Below are positions 1 to 11,160 of a stretch of 64,000 nucleotides of DNA, one piece after another. The translations under genes were made by a program, and so were the position numbers. The first letter of the stretch is position 1. Each line of letters begins with the position of its first letter. The notes beneath the pieces are model-generated. The model did not search any database. It was not told where the DNA came from and saw only the letters and a list, made by a program, of their open reading frames with translations. The stretch spans positions 241,124 through 305,123 of the forward strand of contig VYZI01000106.1 of NCBI GenBank assembly GCA_013397695.1. The letters are read 5' to 3'. The DNA comes from Centropus unirufus. Lineage: Eukaryota > Chordata > Aves > Cuculiformes > Centropidae.

Positions 1-2849
1 ATCCCAAGAAAGCAAATACCTTTTGTTGTTCAGATGTTTTGTTTCATTTGCCCTTTTCAACCATTCTTAGATCATCAGTGCACAGAATTTCACTTTGTTT
101 AAAAATATTGCTAGTAAAAATATTGATATTAAGTTGAAGTATATTGATTTTGCTGCTAAGGCAGACATTGTTTTTTGGTAATTAGAGCAGTAGGGTTTAG
201 AAGCTATAGCTGACTTGTTTTGTGTTTTGGATTGGTTTAGATCTTATAGAAAATTATATTACAGCCTGAAAAAAGAAAACAGCATCACAAGTTCTACTCA
301 AGTTAATACAGGTGCATTAAACAGATAAATGTATAATCCTATATTTATGGAGTTATAATGTATAAGCTGGTGACAGTTAATCTACTTCTTTTGATTTGTC
401 TGTCTCTTTTCATTCCTGGGAGTCCCTGTAAAGAAGTGATCCTGACATTGAGAAGCGGATCTGCCAGAGTAAGACAACTTGTTCTTTGAAGAGAAAGTAT
501 GTTGTGTCTATGCCACCAGAGAATGATGATTTATGTAAGCCTGATTATGACCAGCAATTCACAAGGAATTAAAAAATGGAAAAATCAAATATAAGGTGCT
601 GTTATGCCGGATAAAATCAGAGCATTCCAGCATGACACTATCATTGCAGCGGTTATAGGATGTGTGCGAGCCATTCAAGTTCATGAAATCAGAGGTAAGA
701 GACTGTTTAGTCAGTAGTGCAGATGTGCATGGTAAGGGATATGATTCCCCCAGCATGTAGCAAAAGAAGAGTTACTCCTGTTCAGCCTCATGTAGACACA
801 GTAAGGGAGCTATGCCTGCCCTCAACACAAGGAAATATTAAGTTCCTTGGATGACTAAATTTAATGAAATCAAACAGGTAAATGGGTGCATTGAGTATTT
901 TGATCAATACTGCTCAAATGATACCATGGTTTATTGCCCTTGGCCTGAGCATATAGCTGATGTTTGTCATATTCCCAGACAATTTCCACAGAATATGAGA
1001 TTGGTGCCAGATAGAAGTACAGATTTTGTTTCATTTATATTGATAAAGAACATACAGCAATTCTTTTTACCTATGCACAATGAGGAACACAACAGGCTTT
1101 GTCTTAAAATATAATTATATGCCTTTTCACTCTGATTAGTTTTCTAAGAGCTTTGTTTCAGGTAGAGTTATCACCCTGGCTTTCTCATCTTACACTTTTG
1201 GCTGTTGCAAGTCAATATTTTATTTCTGACTCATTCCTATCTTATATTAGCTAGTGCAGAGATATACTGGACACACAGGCACACAGTTGAGTTGCTGTCT
1301 GTCATTAGATGCCGTGTGGGCCACAACTTCATCCTGCTGTCCCTGGTAATGTGTTCCAGTGTCTTCCTTGTTCTCATTCCATTGCCTGCCAGGCCCTACG
1401 TTCAGTACAGTCAGTCAACACGAAACAAACTATACACTAAAGTCAAATGTTTTATGCTAATTCAACATCCTGCATCAGCTAAGCTGGACCTGGACCAAAC
1501 AGGGCTGATGGAATCAGTGGGAGTCCCTGGCAGGCAGAAATTAAATCAGTTTGGGCTGCCACTGGACAAATTCTTGTGTGACTCCCACATCTATTTCTCC
1601 ACCATATCTGCAACTGTCTCATGAAATAGCCTTTTCCTTTAAATGTAAATAACAAGCGGCTAATGTGTCAGTCAGCTTATGCAGCATCTATCTTTACCCA
1701 CAAACTGAAGGCACACCTGAAGGCTTCTATTAATGCTGGCATTTTAGTGGATTTCTGTGGCTTGAACAGTATTGTCAACTACTGGAAGTTTGGTGCATTG
1801 TTTTTTTCTAGAAGATGTACTTATCAGCTTAAGATTGCCCAAGAAGAGCATCAGGATAAGAGAGCTCCCCTCAGTGTGTGATAGCAGAACCTCTATGACA
1901 GCCTACAGCAAGATGAATGGGTACTATTAGGAAAAGAGCACCTCGTTTGAAGTGTCCCAGGCTTTTATAAAAATGGATATGGACTAATTTATGTTGCTAA
2001 CAAAGCCTTCGATACTTCACTTAGCATAACCATCTTCTGAAGAAGGATGCCTTTGTCAGGTGAGTGGTGAAATGTATTCACCCCTCACAGGAGGAGGGAA
2101 AGTGACTCCTAAACATGAGGCAGCAAAAGTCTCAGATTATTTCTAGGTGATATTGTTGCAGGGCAGAGCAGAATGTAGCTAGGGGCGCCTAGGGTAACTC
2201 ACTAAGTGGTAAAGAGCAGCAAGGAGAGGTCTGCAAACTGTATTGTACAGTTTTTTTTGGGATGATGTGATATGATATAAAAGGTACTTGGTATTTCTGG
2301 GTGTATGAGAAACACCTCAGGAAATGGGTGATTTAGTACATCTCCCATCTGTTGTTTTGGGATGGTCTTATATCTTCCCCTTGTCCTTTGGTGGGGATAA
2401 ATAGATTGTACATTTCACATAAAGAGACCTGTTCTGCTCCTACTACTGTCAGTTGTAAGGACAGTTTAACAATCACTTAACAAAAGCAATTAGAGTGGTA
2501 GTGCTTTTCCTATGTCTTAGTTTTTAACTCCCTATCATAAAAAAATTATGTTTTCTCCTTGTAGATTTCCTTTGCTTAAAATAAGTCCCAAAGAGGAAAA
2601 AACATTTTGCTCTTGCAGCATATAAAAAATAACAGATCAAAATTAATAACTAAGTAGTTACCTTTAAATTTGCTCTGAAGGAAGGGTCAAATGGAGCTTT
2701 TTTTAGTATATATACTTGTGTCCATCCAAATTTCAAGTCTTTCACAATCTGGTATTTTTTAGTGGATGATTTAAACTCATTGGGACACAATGGGGTTTTA
2801 AACAACTGAAGTTTTGGAAGAATCAACAACTTTAAGCACTTGATTCAGC
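1..2849. other. Non-coding DNA, no gene recognised
   Basis: The longest open frames are an 87-codon frame (851-1114) and a 139-codon frame (1205-1624), both plus strand. Neither shows a domain I recognise, a convincing splice context or a coding-like composition, so I treat them as chance. Sequence around 2040-2450 is a little richer in G+C and has TATA-like boxes (gatataaaagg at 2274-2284). It might be a worn LTR but was not identified. Confidence 0.5.
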
Positions 2850-3510
2850 CATCATGAACTTCCCTGTGTGGTATTTAGTTGCACCAAGCTTCTCCCAGAA
2901 ATTGCAGTATTCTTTCATTATTTCCTGAAATTTAGTAATTATGGTTGCACTGCTGGTATTTTAAGGCACACAACAATAAAGATGTCTGATGAGTCAAGCA
3001 CTTTTCCACGTTTATTCTTACTGATTTAAAAATTGAATTTTGTTGTTGATATAAAATGAAAGGGTTTCTTTCTGAATGTATTGAACAGTAATTTTGAACT
3101 ACTGCATTTTCTGGCTACTCTGTTCTGGAAAAATCTGTAAAGTACCTCTGGGTTCTTGGTTTTAGTTTCTTTCCTAATTTACTTTGTTTTGACGTTTTTT
3201 TCCTCCTGTGATTTGAATACAATATTATATAGCTTTTTAGTATGGTTTTCATAGCTTCTCTTAACAATGGGGGAGACATTTCCTCCATTGTGTTTGCTTC
3301 CAAATACATTTCAGTAGTTTCTTTTGGATAATGTTCTTGCAGAAGCAGGTTATTAAGCCTCCATTGGGAGGAATAAAGGGGATGAGTTTCTAGTCCTTTG
3401 TACATTAATTTAGACGTGTGATCTTTCAAGACGGTATTACCTACCATTTAGTAAAGTGCATTATTTATTAGATACATGGGGCAAAACCCAGTTCCTTTTC
3501 CCTTTCTCCT
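2850..3510 (-). pseudogene. L1-like LINE ORF2 fossil (endonuclease end to pre-RT linker)
   Basis: This is a degraded piece of an L1-clade retrotransposon ORF2. The best-preserved frame runs on the minus strand from 3447 to 3115 (110 codons). Residues 9-10 (DH, in KDHTS) sit where the endonuclease has its conserved S-D-H motif. Residues 29-36 (WRLNNLLL) match the signature just after that domain. Residues 58-78 (beginning SPPLLREAMK and ending IILYS) followed by the basic run RRKKTSKQSK match the linker helix before the reverse transcriptase. Upstream in the same frame, MYLINNALY before a stop resembles the end of the endonuclease. Beyond the stop at 3115, reading with a frame change, short stretches such as FQEIMKEYCNF (about 2900-2940) fit the next part of the linker. 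In-frame stops, frame changes and missing flanks show it is dead. Intact L1 ORF2 is over 1,200 residues, so only a small part survives. The central call is firm; the outer limits are estimates. Confidence 0.72.
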
Positions 3511-3680
3511 CCCCTCAATAAGTAACATCAAAATGATAATAAGTATTTTCCAGCTATTTTTTTCTCATGTATGCCTAGTTTATCTACATCATTTGCCTAA
3601 ACTAATAAAAAATGATTCATATTATAAAACTTCATTTTAGTTTGCTGGTTGTGCATTTTGTGTCACTGTGACATCAATCC

Positions 3681-3747
3681 ACAACAGCCTGAATATTTAA
3701 GTCTTTTTGAAGCACTAAAGTGCTATTCAAAAAGTGACTTCTGTTGT
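3681..3747. repeat. Imperfect 67-base hairpin
   Basis: The outer arms acaacag (3681-3687) and ctgttgt (3741-3747) are exact complements. Inside them, gtctttttgaagcact (3701-3716) pairs with agtgctattcaaaaagtgac (3719-3738) apart from small bulges, leaving a very short apex. It lies between the L1-like fossil and the CR1 copy. It may be a decayed terminal-inverted-repeat element or chance; no transcription signal is visible. Confidence 0.45.
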
Positions 3748-3810
3748 AGCAAGCTGACAGAGTGATTGTTCAAGACTTATTCCTATGCCAGCAAAGAAAA
3801 TAGCTTCCAG

Positions 3811-4325
3811 AGAATCATAGAATTTTAGAATCATAAAATGGTTTGGGTTGGAAGAGGCCTTAAAGATAATCTAGTTTGAAGCTCCCTGCCATGGGCAAGG
3901 ACATCTCCCACTACATCAGTCTGCTCAAAACCCCATCCAACCTGGCTTTGGACACTACTAGGGAGAGAGTATCCCCAGGCTTCCCCAAGCAACCTGTTCC
4001 AGTGCCTCACCACCCACATCATGCAGAATTTCTTTCTAATGTCTAATCTTCCCCTTCCAATTTAAAGCCATTGCTCCTCATCCTATCGCCATATGCCCTT
4101 GGGTCCCTCTCCAGCTTTCTTGTAGGGCCTCTTCAGGTACTGGGAGGCTGCTATAAGGTCTCCCTGGAGCCTCCTATTCTCCAGGCTCTCTCAGCCTGTC
4201 CTCATAGCAGAGGTACTCCATTCCTCTGATCATCTTTGTAGCCCTCCTCTGAACCTGTCCCAACACTTCCATATCCTTTTGTGGATTCCAAGACTGGACA
4301 CAGTACTTTCACCAACTTTCACAGG
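3811..4325 (-). mobile_element. CR1 LINE, 5'-truncated 3' end
   Basis: This is the 3' end of a chicken-repeat-1 (CR1) non-LTR retrotransposon on the minus strand. Its plus-strand left edge begins agaatcatagaatt, the reverse complement of the ATTCTATG-type repeat that ends avian CR1 elements. Read on the minus strand, the frame through 4022-3831 contains VVRHWNRL, a signature of the C-terminal tail of CR1 ORF2. Plus-strand blocks such as aacctgttccagtgcctcac, ctataaggtctccctggagc and catctttgtagccctcctct are the familiar antisense form of the same tail. The copy fades near ggacacagtacttt (about 4292-4306), which is typical 5' truncation. Frame breaks make it inactive. Similarity to the consensus is still easy to see, so it is much younger than the fossils on either side. 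Confidence 0.93.
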
Positions 4326-6059
4326 ATCATGAGGCATAGACCCTGCATTATGATACTGAAAACAATGATTTATTCTAAGAGAAATATTATGCAAATTCAA
4401 GCTAAATATATGTAAACTTGTCCTAGATTTGGCCAAAGAGGCTCACATTTAGCAGGTCAATGAACTGGAAAATACAAGCCATAAAGAAATGAGAATGAAT
4501 GTTCTTTATCCTTCCTCCCCAAGGAATGTCAGAAAGATTCAGATTGCCAATTGAATGGTTTTATCGGTGGACTTGCCTTTGTTATTTGTACGCATTTATT
4601 TTATATGAAACAGAACAGTTTGTACTTAATGAAAAGTGTATTTCTTTGTCTATTGCAAAGCAAATAAAAGGAAAAAAAGAGAAATCCATTTTCTATAACT
4701 CTAGCACCTCCTTTTTGTGTATTTAGAGATAAGTATGCAGAGGAATTATATTTTTGATGGACTTTCTATACAGAGCTAATAATGAATTAGCAGATAATTG
4801 AAGAAGAGCACTCTCCATATGGAACAGAAATAGTAGACTAGAAAGAGAAACAGATGGAAGAGTAAAATAATGCTTGGATAGCTGTCAGCAGAAGTGTTGT
4901 AGTTGGCTCCTTTCCTTTCCCTGAGGAAGTTCTAATGCTGGGATAGGCTCCTGCTGCCCAGCAGATGAGATCAGTGCGATATGTTCTTGTGATGAACTGT
5001 GACTTCTGACTGTCACACTGAGTCTCTCAAGAAATAGCAGCTCTCTATAAACAGTGATGAACTTTGTACTTGAGCTGCTTCAGTGAAATTCTGTTATAAC
5101 TTTTGAGAACAGTAATAACTTTTAATTGAAAAAGATTGTTATAACTGCTGTCATAACTACCTAAAAAATACCACCCAGAAATCATTATCCTTATTTGTCT
5201 TAATGTGAATTGTAACCTGCCTTCTGTTTCTGCAGTTTTCAGTTACTATAAGCAGGAGACAGGCTTTCCTCAGGACATCTCTCTCTGAGACGACAGTGAT
5301 CAATTACATCTGGGTTTTTTTCCTAAATTTTTACTATGTTGACAATTAAATAAAAAGCCATGTTTTCTTCCAAAAAGTTCCAGATGGCATAGATCGATCA
5401 TAACCTGGCCCACTGAATCTCAACATTGAGAATGAGTCACATATTGCAAGGATAAGCACCAGCCTACAAAGAAAAAAATAATTCCAAGTTTTGGTGAATG
5501 AACTGGGGAAGCTAAGTGTCCTATGTGTATGTATTATCTAGCTTGATCTTAATTGCACCATTAATGTTTATAATTTGCCCTATGAAGCCTCTTCCAGTAC
5601 TTCACCAGATTTACTGTAAAATTGTGCAATATCTAAACCAAATTATCAATATAGATCTCTCCTCAGTGCAGTCCCTTGTCATGTGCTATGGACACAGAGA
5701 ATATATTTCGTTTTCTTTACAGCAGCTTTTTGCAACCTTGAAAACAGGAATTGTGCTCCTCCCCAGTGTTTCTCCATGCTAAATATTCACATTTTTCAGA
5801 AAAACTTTCTCACTTTTCCACATACAACATTCTTGCTGCTTTCTGGTCGATCAGTCTGTTTTTCGCAATGTTGGGCCTCAGACTGAAACAGTAGTCTATC
5901 CGAGGACTTGAGCAGAAAGAAAAGTATTACTTCATGAGTTTGGCAGCATGAACTCCTCCTTATGTTTCCCAGGGACATATAATGTGTATTATGTAACACT
6001 ATGTATTTTATTGTATTTGCATTTTCCACATCAAGACATTGTTGGCTAGAATTCAGACT
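4326..6059. other. Non-coding DNA, nothing recognised
   Basis: Open frames here are all under 90 codons, overlap on both strands and show no known motif. No RNA gene, inverted repeat or repeat family was recognised. Confidence 0.5.
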
Positions 6060-6690
6060 GTGATAAAATATAAAATCAGACTGTGATTGCCTGTCATCCC
6101 TTTTATTTTGTTCCTAATATTGTATATCCATGGTGATTCTTGCCTAAGTACTGTTGCTTTTATTGAGTGGTATCCTTTTTTCCGTTTCATACTTTTCCTT
6201 GTCAAAATAATTCTGAACTCATCCCTATCCTCCAGTATACTTGCAGTTCTTCCTGTCATCAGCAGATTCAATAAGAATATATTCCATTCCATCAACCAAA
6301 TTACTAACAGAAATTTTAGCAGCATTAGACCTTGGCTAGATCCCTGCAGAATTGCAGTCAATACATTTCTCAATTATGTCAGTAAACCATTACTGGGTAC
6401 TCTGAGAATGACTTATCAGCCAAAAGTAGTTGTTTAATGTACATTGTGTTTATTTTATTTCATAAAAATAATATTTGAAACTTTCCTTAAATCAAGTGGC
6501 ATGACATCTACCTCTTTGCTTCAGTTCATGATGTCTATTACCTGTCAGAGAAGGATATTTGATTGTTTTGAAATAATTTATCCCTGACAAACCTTATTGT
6601 TTGATTATTTGCTTATATGTGGGTAGCTCTTCTTAACCCGGTCAGCCTAAAATTTTGCCTGAGGACAAGATATTAACTATATACTCATCC
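6060..6690 (-). pseudogene. Ancient CR1-family reverse transcriptase fossil
   Basis: A heavily decayed CR1/L3-type ORF2 segment on the minus strand, covering the palm of the reverse transcriptase. Reading from high to low coordinates, NKVCQG (near 6590) stands where the family has the H-G-F-x-K-G-K-S motif. SKEVDVMPLDLRKV (about 6525-6483) corresponds to the conserved block around Y-L-D-F-S-K-A-F, which carries a catalytic aspartate. LQGSSQGLMLLKF (about 6354-6316) corresponds to the V-P-Q-G-S-V-L-G-P box. At 6263-6255 the bases gctgatgac still encode A-D-D, the catalytic aspartate pair, but in a different frame from the previous block. LEDRDEF and later residues fit the region after the palm. 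Multiple stops and frame changes show great age. Plus-strand strings such as attacctgtcagagaagga and agatccctgcagaa agree with the antisense consensus of amniote CR1 copies. The 3' end is not preserved. Confidence 0.82.
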
Positions 6691-9600
6691 ATGATGGAAA
6701 CAGAGTTCACCCAGATAAAAGCTTCTCTTGTAATATATCAAATTACTTCTTCTGCCCCTTCCTAGATGTCCTATAGAACTGTTTTTATCTTAGGAAGCAC
6801 AAATGGAATTAATTCCACTGCAAATCGAATTAATTCAAACTCATCTTTCTTTTTTGGAAAACACAAAACCTTTTCCTTAGTAAACTGGCAGAACAAATAA
6901 ATGCAAAATCTGAATCTCCTGTAATGAATTTAGAACTTTGGACTCATATATTATATTTATGTCAAGTCAGGCTAAATGCAAACATAATATCCAGGTTGGG
7001 CATTTTCATGCAATATTAATATTAGAGGTGTCAGTCCATCTGAGCTGCTTTTTGTAGATATGATTCATAGCCACTGTGATGGTATTGTGTACTTGCACCT
7101 TAGGTCATCCCATGTTCTTCTACTGTGTGCATTATTGTAATCTTAAAAAATAAAGCTGAAGTTTTCAAGTTGAGATCATTGCTATTGCAGCCATGTGAAA
7201 AATAGTGAAGCATTAGGGACTGCTGACGTTAATTCAAATCAGATTATGCTATGCTAGATCTTCTTTTCAGTTTAGAAATAAGGGCCAAGTAAAACAGATC
7301 ACTTACTCTGAATAAAGAGGATATGATCTGACACAGATGAGATGGACACAATGTTTGTACTCTAGAAGGATAAATAAGAAACTAAAATGACAGTATTTAT
7401 TATATCTCAGAAAAACAGTATTAATTCCTAAGCATATTGAAGAGTTTTGTTTCAGAATGCTTCTTGGAGACTTAAGAGCCCTTATTTTGTGGTACATTTT
7501 TGCGAAACATAGATCTATTAAGAAAGATAAAAATCACACAGCCAAGTAGGAGATTTACCATAAACACACTAAATTATCAAGTCAAGTTCTGGTAAGATTG
7601 TCTACTGTTTGACAGTCAAATCTTTTATTATTTTCTCTGTACAAGTTTTAAAAATCAACATGTACTTTAAAAGCAGCATGCAAGTTAACAATATCTTTCA
7701 AATCACAACAGCAGAAGTTATCTATAGCATAAGTTGCTCCAATTCAAATAATCTCATTTCTTGGACTGAGGGTTTTCTTTTCTGGTTTTCTTTTCTTGAT
7801 TGGTTAGTTGTTTTTGTTTTTGTTTTTGTTTTTTTTTAAATTGGGCTAAATTTATGATACTGATCCTATATCTATGTATGTTAAGGGGCAATTTTTGTAC
7901 CTTCTCATTAGTTGGGGGAACAAAAGGGAAGTAGTTAAGTGAAAGTATCAGAATAAACAAGGATGGTGGAAGACCAAGAAAAATAATAGAACTAGTTAAC
8001 ACAGGTTTAGAATAATTTAATTTAATTAACATAGAGAAAAACACCAAAATATTATCTTTTATCAATAGTCGTCAAGTCCATTTTCCATGGTTCCCTCTGC
8101 TTACCAAATTGCTATTTATTTGATAAACTCTTTGAAAGAGGGTTCTGTCCTATTATATGGTTCTAATGTCTGGTATATTCCATCCATCTGAGATTTTTTG
8201 TATCATATCTCTATTGTCATCAAGAGTTTATCTCAGGTAAATTAGGTATGCATACTCATACATTAAAATCTTACTGTAATTAAAAAAATCTAAAATGCTG
8301 CTATCCTATTAGAGAGTCCTCACTGTACAATTACTTCTTCCATTTTGCAGTCTTCTTTCCCATTTTATTTTGGCCCTAAGCATCACTTAACTGAAATTCT
8401 CCACTTATGATTAAGTAACCCTGAATGTATAAATGCTTACATGAAGCAATGGAGAAAATCGTAAGAAGGGAACTTGAGGAAACAAGAGGGAAAGATAAGT
8501 CAACTGAAGACATAAGATTTGTGACTGTTAACTCATAAAATATTAGCTCTGAGTAGGCCTTTGCATTAAGCACCCCAAGAAAAATCCATGGTAAAAGCCC
8601 AGAGAGGATAGGGATAGTAAAAGAGAAGGCATATTATACCGGTAAATCAGGAGTATCATACAAGTAAGCAACTTGATTATGGTACAGAGGATTAACAGTA
8701 AGTCTATGATCAAATAGTCTTCCTGCCTCTATGCAAATCAGGGAAGTCAGAGTTGCATAGGTAGGAAATAAATTAATAGCTGAAAATCACTGAATTAACA
8801 TTTTTCTGTCCTATAACAATTCCTGTGCATCAGTAATGCCTCAGGAGCAAGTGACTCTGTGCCACAATGGAGTTGTCTCAGCCATTTGAACCTAGTCATC
8901 ACAAGATGCATCTCTCTGCCACTATTTCCAAATTTGTGCTTGCTAATAAATATCCCCTCTAACATTCAAATATCCCTAGCAGAAGAGGAATCTATGTATG
9001 AAGCGGATCTGGGGCATTATACCAGCAGTCTTAAACGGAGAAAGGAGATAACATCAGAAGAAAATCATGGTGACTTTTTCAGCATTAGAAAATGACCTTT
9101 TGATGAAGCTTTTCCTTGAATTAAATTATTTAGTGGGCTCATCTAGCAAATGCCAAGTAAACATTCTAAAAAGGCATATTCAGAACAAAATGATGTTATA
9201 TTTAGACTGAACTTTACATAAGCAGTTTAGCCATTAATGAAACAAGGAAAAGGAGATCTTGCACCTTAACTGGTTCCATGTATAATGTATTTAAAACTGG
9301 CTAAAAAGTTCATTTAAAAGACTTATTTCAAATTCATAAATTACATCAGAAGCACTTTAATAAGATAGTGAGAAATTTTACTTCTGTACTTGGGATGCAG
9401 AAGAGAAACTAAATCTTTCTTTAACCTTTTGCAGAAACTGACACATCAAAGGACACTGACTGAGTGCACCAACTCATCTAGATGGGATATTCTCCACTTC
9501 TAGGCATTCTCCTGCTACATGAATAGGAAACAAATTTGAAACTCATGCAATTCATGCTTTGGTGTATTTCCTCGAGGGGCAACCTGAAAATCAATGACAA

Positions 9601-10954
9601 TAATGGAAATGGCCAGAACTGGATAGCTGTCTGATAGCACAGGCTTCTAGCTACTCGTAGAGATGAGTGTCATGCATGATACCCGAGAAGACTTTAGCAT
9701 GGATAGAAAAAGTTCCATTCAGCAGTACATGGAATATCCTAGTGGGAACCGTAAATTATGTACATATAAGGGACTCTGCGGGCAGCAGAACGTTTAACAG
9801 GAATGCTGAAAGGGAAGAACACAGGCTCTTATCAGCGTAGAGCCAGTACAGACTTGACAGGTCAATGATCCTCAGTTCACTCCGGAGATGCTTTCTTCAG
9901 GGTACAGAACATTCTATTACATCAACAAGAAACTCTTACCTCAGAGGACCCTTTAGAAAAAGCGTAAAGCAGCTCATTTTCATAGAATAATGGACTTCAT
10001 TATCATTCCAGTAGTGGTAGCGTCATGCCATATTTCAGTTACCTCATCTTCAGTGCTGCTTCCTATCCTTCCTTCCATGTCGTTTTTTACTTCACTGTTG
10101 GGGTTGGAGTTGTTTTTGGTGATTTTGCTGCTCCTTTGCCATTCCTCATTCCTCCACTTTTGATCCTGCTTTACATATTTATATTTATTTATTTACCACC
10201 TTATCAAAGTAGATGAGGAGAAAAAAAGAAAAAAAATGGTGACACCCTCTCCCCCACTGTCCTTCCAGCCCCAGTATCTGAGAGCTGGTGAATCATCTTT
10301 CTCAGCTGATAAAGTTAGGAAACTGCTTACAGGATTTGTCATTTGGCTTTAACTTCTTGCCTTCCAGGAGATAACTTCTGAATACCTTTTGCAAATAATG
10401 CCACAGTTACAATTGTTTTCCCTTTATGATATGATCCTAAACCTTAAAAGTTATTTCATCTCTTTAGAACAGACTGTGTAATATTCCCTGAGAAAGCAAA
10501 TGATTTGAGTGTTCTAATTAAAACCACGATTTATTAATAATTTAGTCAAATTAAAATAAGACAATTTGCACAATACAACATGTGCAGTACTTGGAGAAAT
10601 TTCAGCCAGAAAAAAAAAAGTTACATTATTGTGTGATTTTTAGACTCTGTTTCATCTTTTTGACCCTTTTGGCTAGCCAGTCAGTCAGAAAAATAGTCTT
10701 CTTACTTTCCAGTAGCTACCATATTATTTGTCTCTCCTCTGTCTGAAATCTTGAAAAAGCTTTGGGTTAGCAATTTCATTGTTAAATACCAACAAGCTCT
10801 CCTGCACAACCAGGGCCTAGTATTACCCATTATACTTCTCCCATTGCTTATTCTTCTTGGTCTCTATCCCCACTTAAAAAAATAAATTAATTGCTTGTTT
10901 CCTATTTTCATCGTCATATTTTAACACTGCAAGCAAGAATCTGCCTCTCCAATA
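6691..10954. other. Non-coding DNA with one simple repeat
   Basis: No gene is supported. Frames stay near or below 100 codons and several are low-complexity, for example the lysine/glutamine-rich minus frame around 7754-8065, which is only the translation of a T-rich simple repeat. No other repeat family was recognised. Confidence 0.5.
7810..7837. repeat. (GTTTTT)n simple repeat
   Basis: Four tandem gttttt-type units run into a T tract, followed directly by taaa. This is an ordinary microsatellite, or the A-rich tail of an element on the minus strand; no adjoining element was recognised. Confidence 0.85.
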
Positions 10955-11160
10955 GCATCAGCCCTCAGTGCTGGCCTCAATGGCCATGATTTTGCATGTT
11001 AAATGTCTTGGCAGCAGGTTACCTCATTTTACATGTTAATTATCTTGGCTTTCAAGGACGTGGAGTTTATATAATTATTATAATTTATTCTTAGCTTTAA
11101 TTCTCATCTGTCACATATGACTCATGAACAGATTAACTCTCCTGTCACATTTCTTCCTTT
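10955..11160. promoter_or_regulatory. Candidate conserved non-coding element
   Basis: Two imperfect 22-24 base direct copies occur: tttgcatgttaaatgtcttg followed by gc (10991-11012) and ttttacatgttaattatctt followed by ggct (11027-11050). Each carries a POU/octamer-like core (TTTGCAT or TTTACAT) next to a TTAAT-type homeodomain core. About 70 bases downstream, atgactcat is an AP-1-type site, and runs of TAATTA-like A/T words lie between. The block is unlike its surroundings and has the dense motif texture of vertebrate developmental enhancers. This is inference: conservation cannot be judged from one sequence. Confidence 0.3.

Noticed and set aside
1205..1624. 139-codon plus-strand frame, the longest in the window
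   Set aside because: No recognised domain, no acceptor/donor pair or promoter context, and a frame of this length is unsurprising by chance in 64 kb.
7754..8065. 103-codon minus frame rich in K and Q
   Set aside because: It includes the translated (GTTTTT)n repeat and A-rich flank and shows no coding signal.
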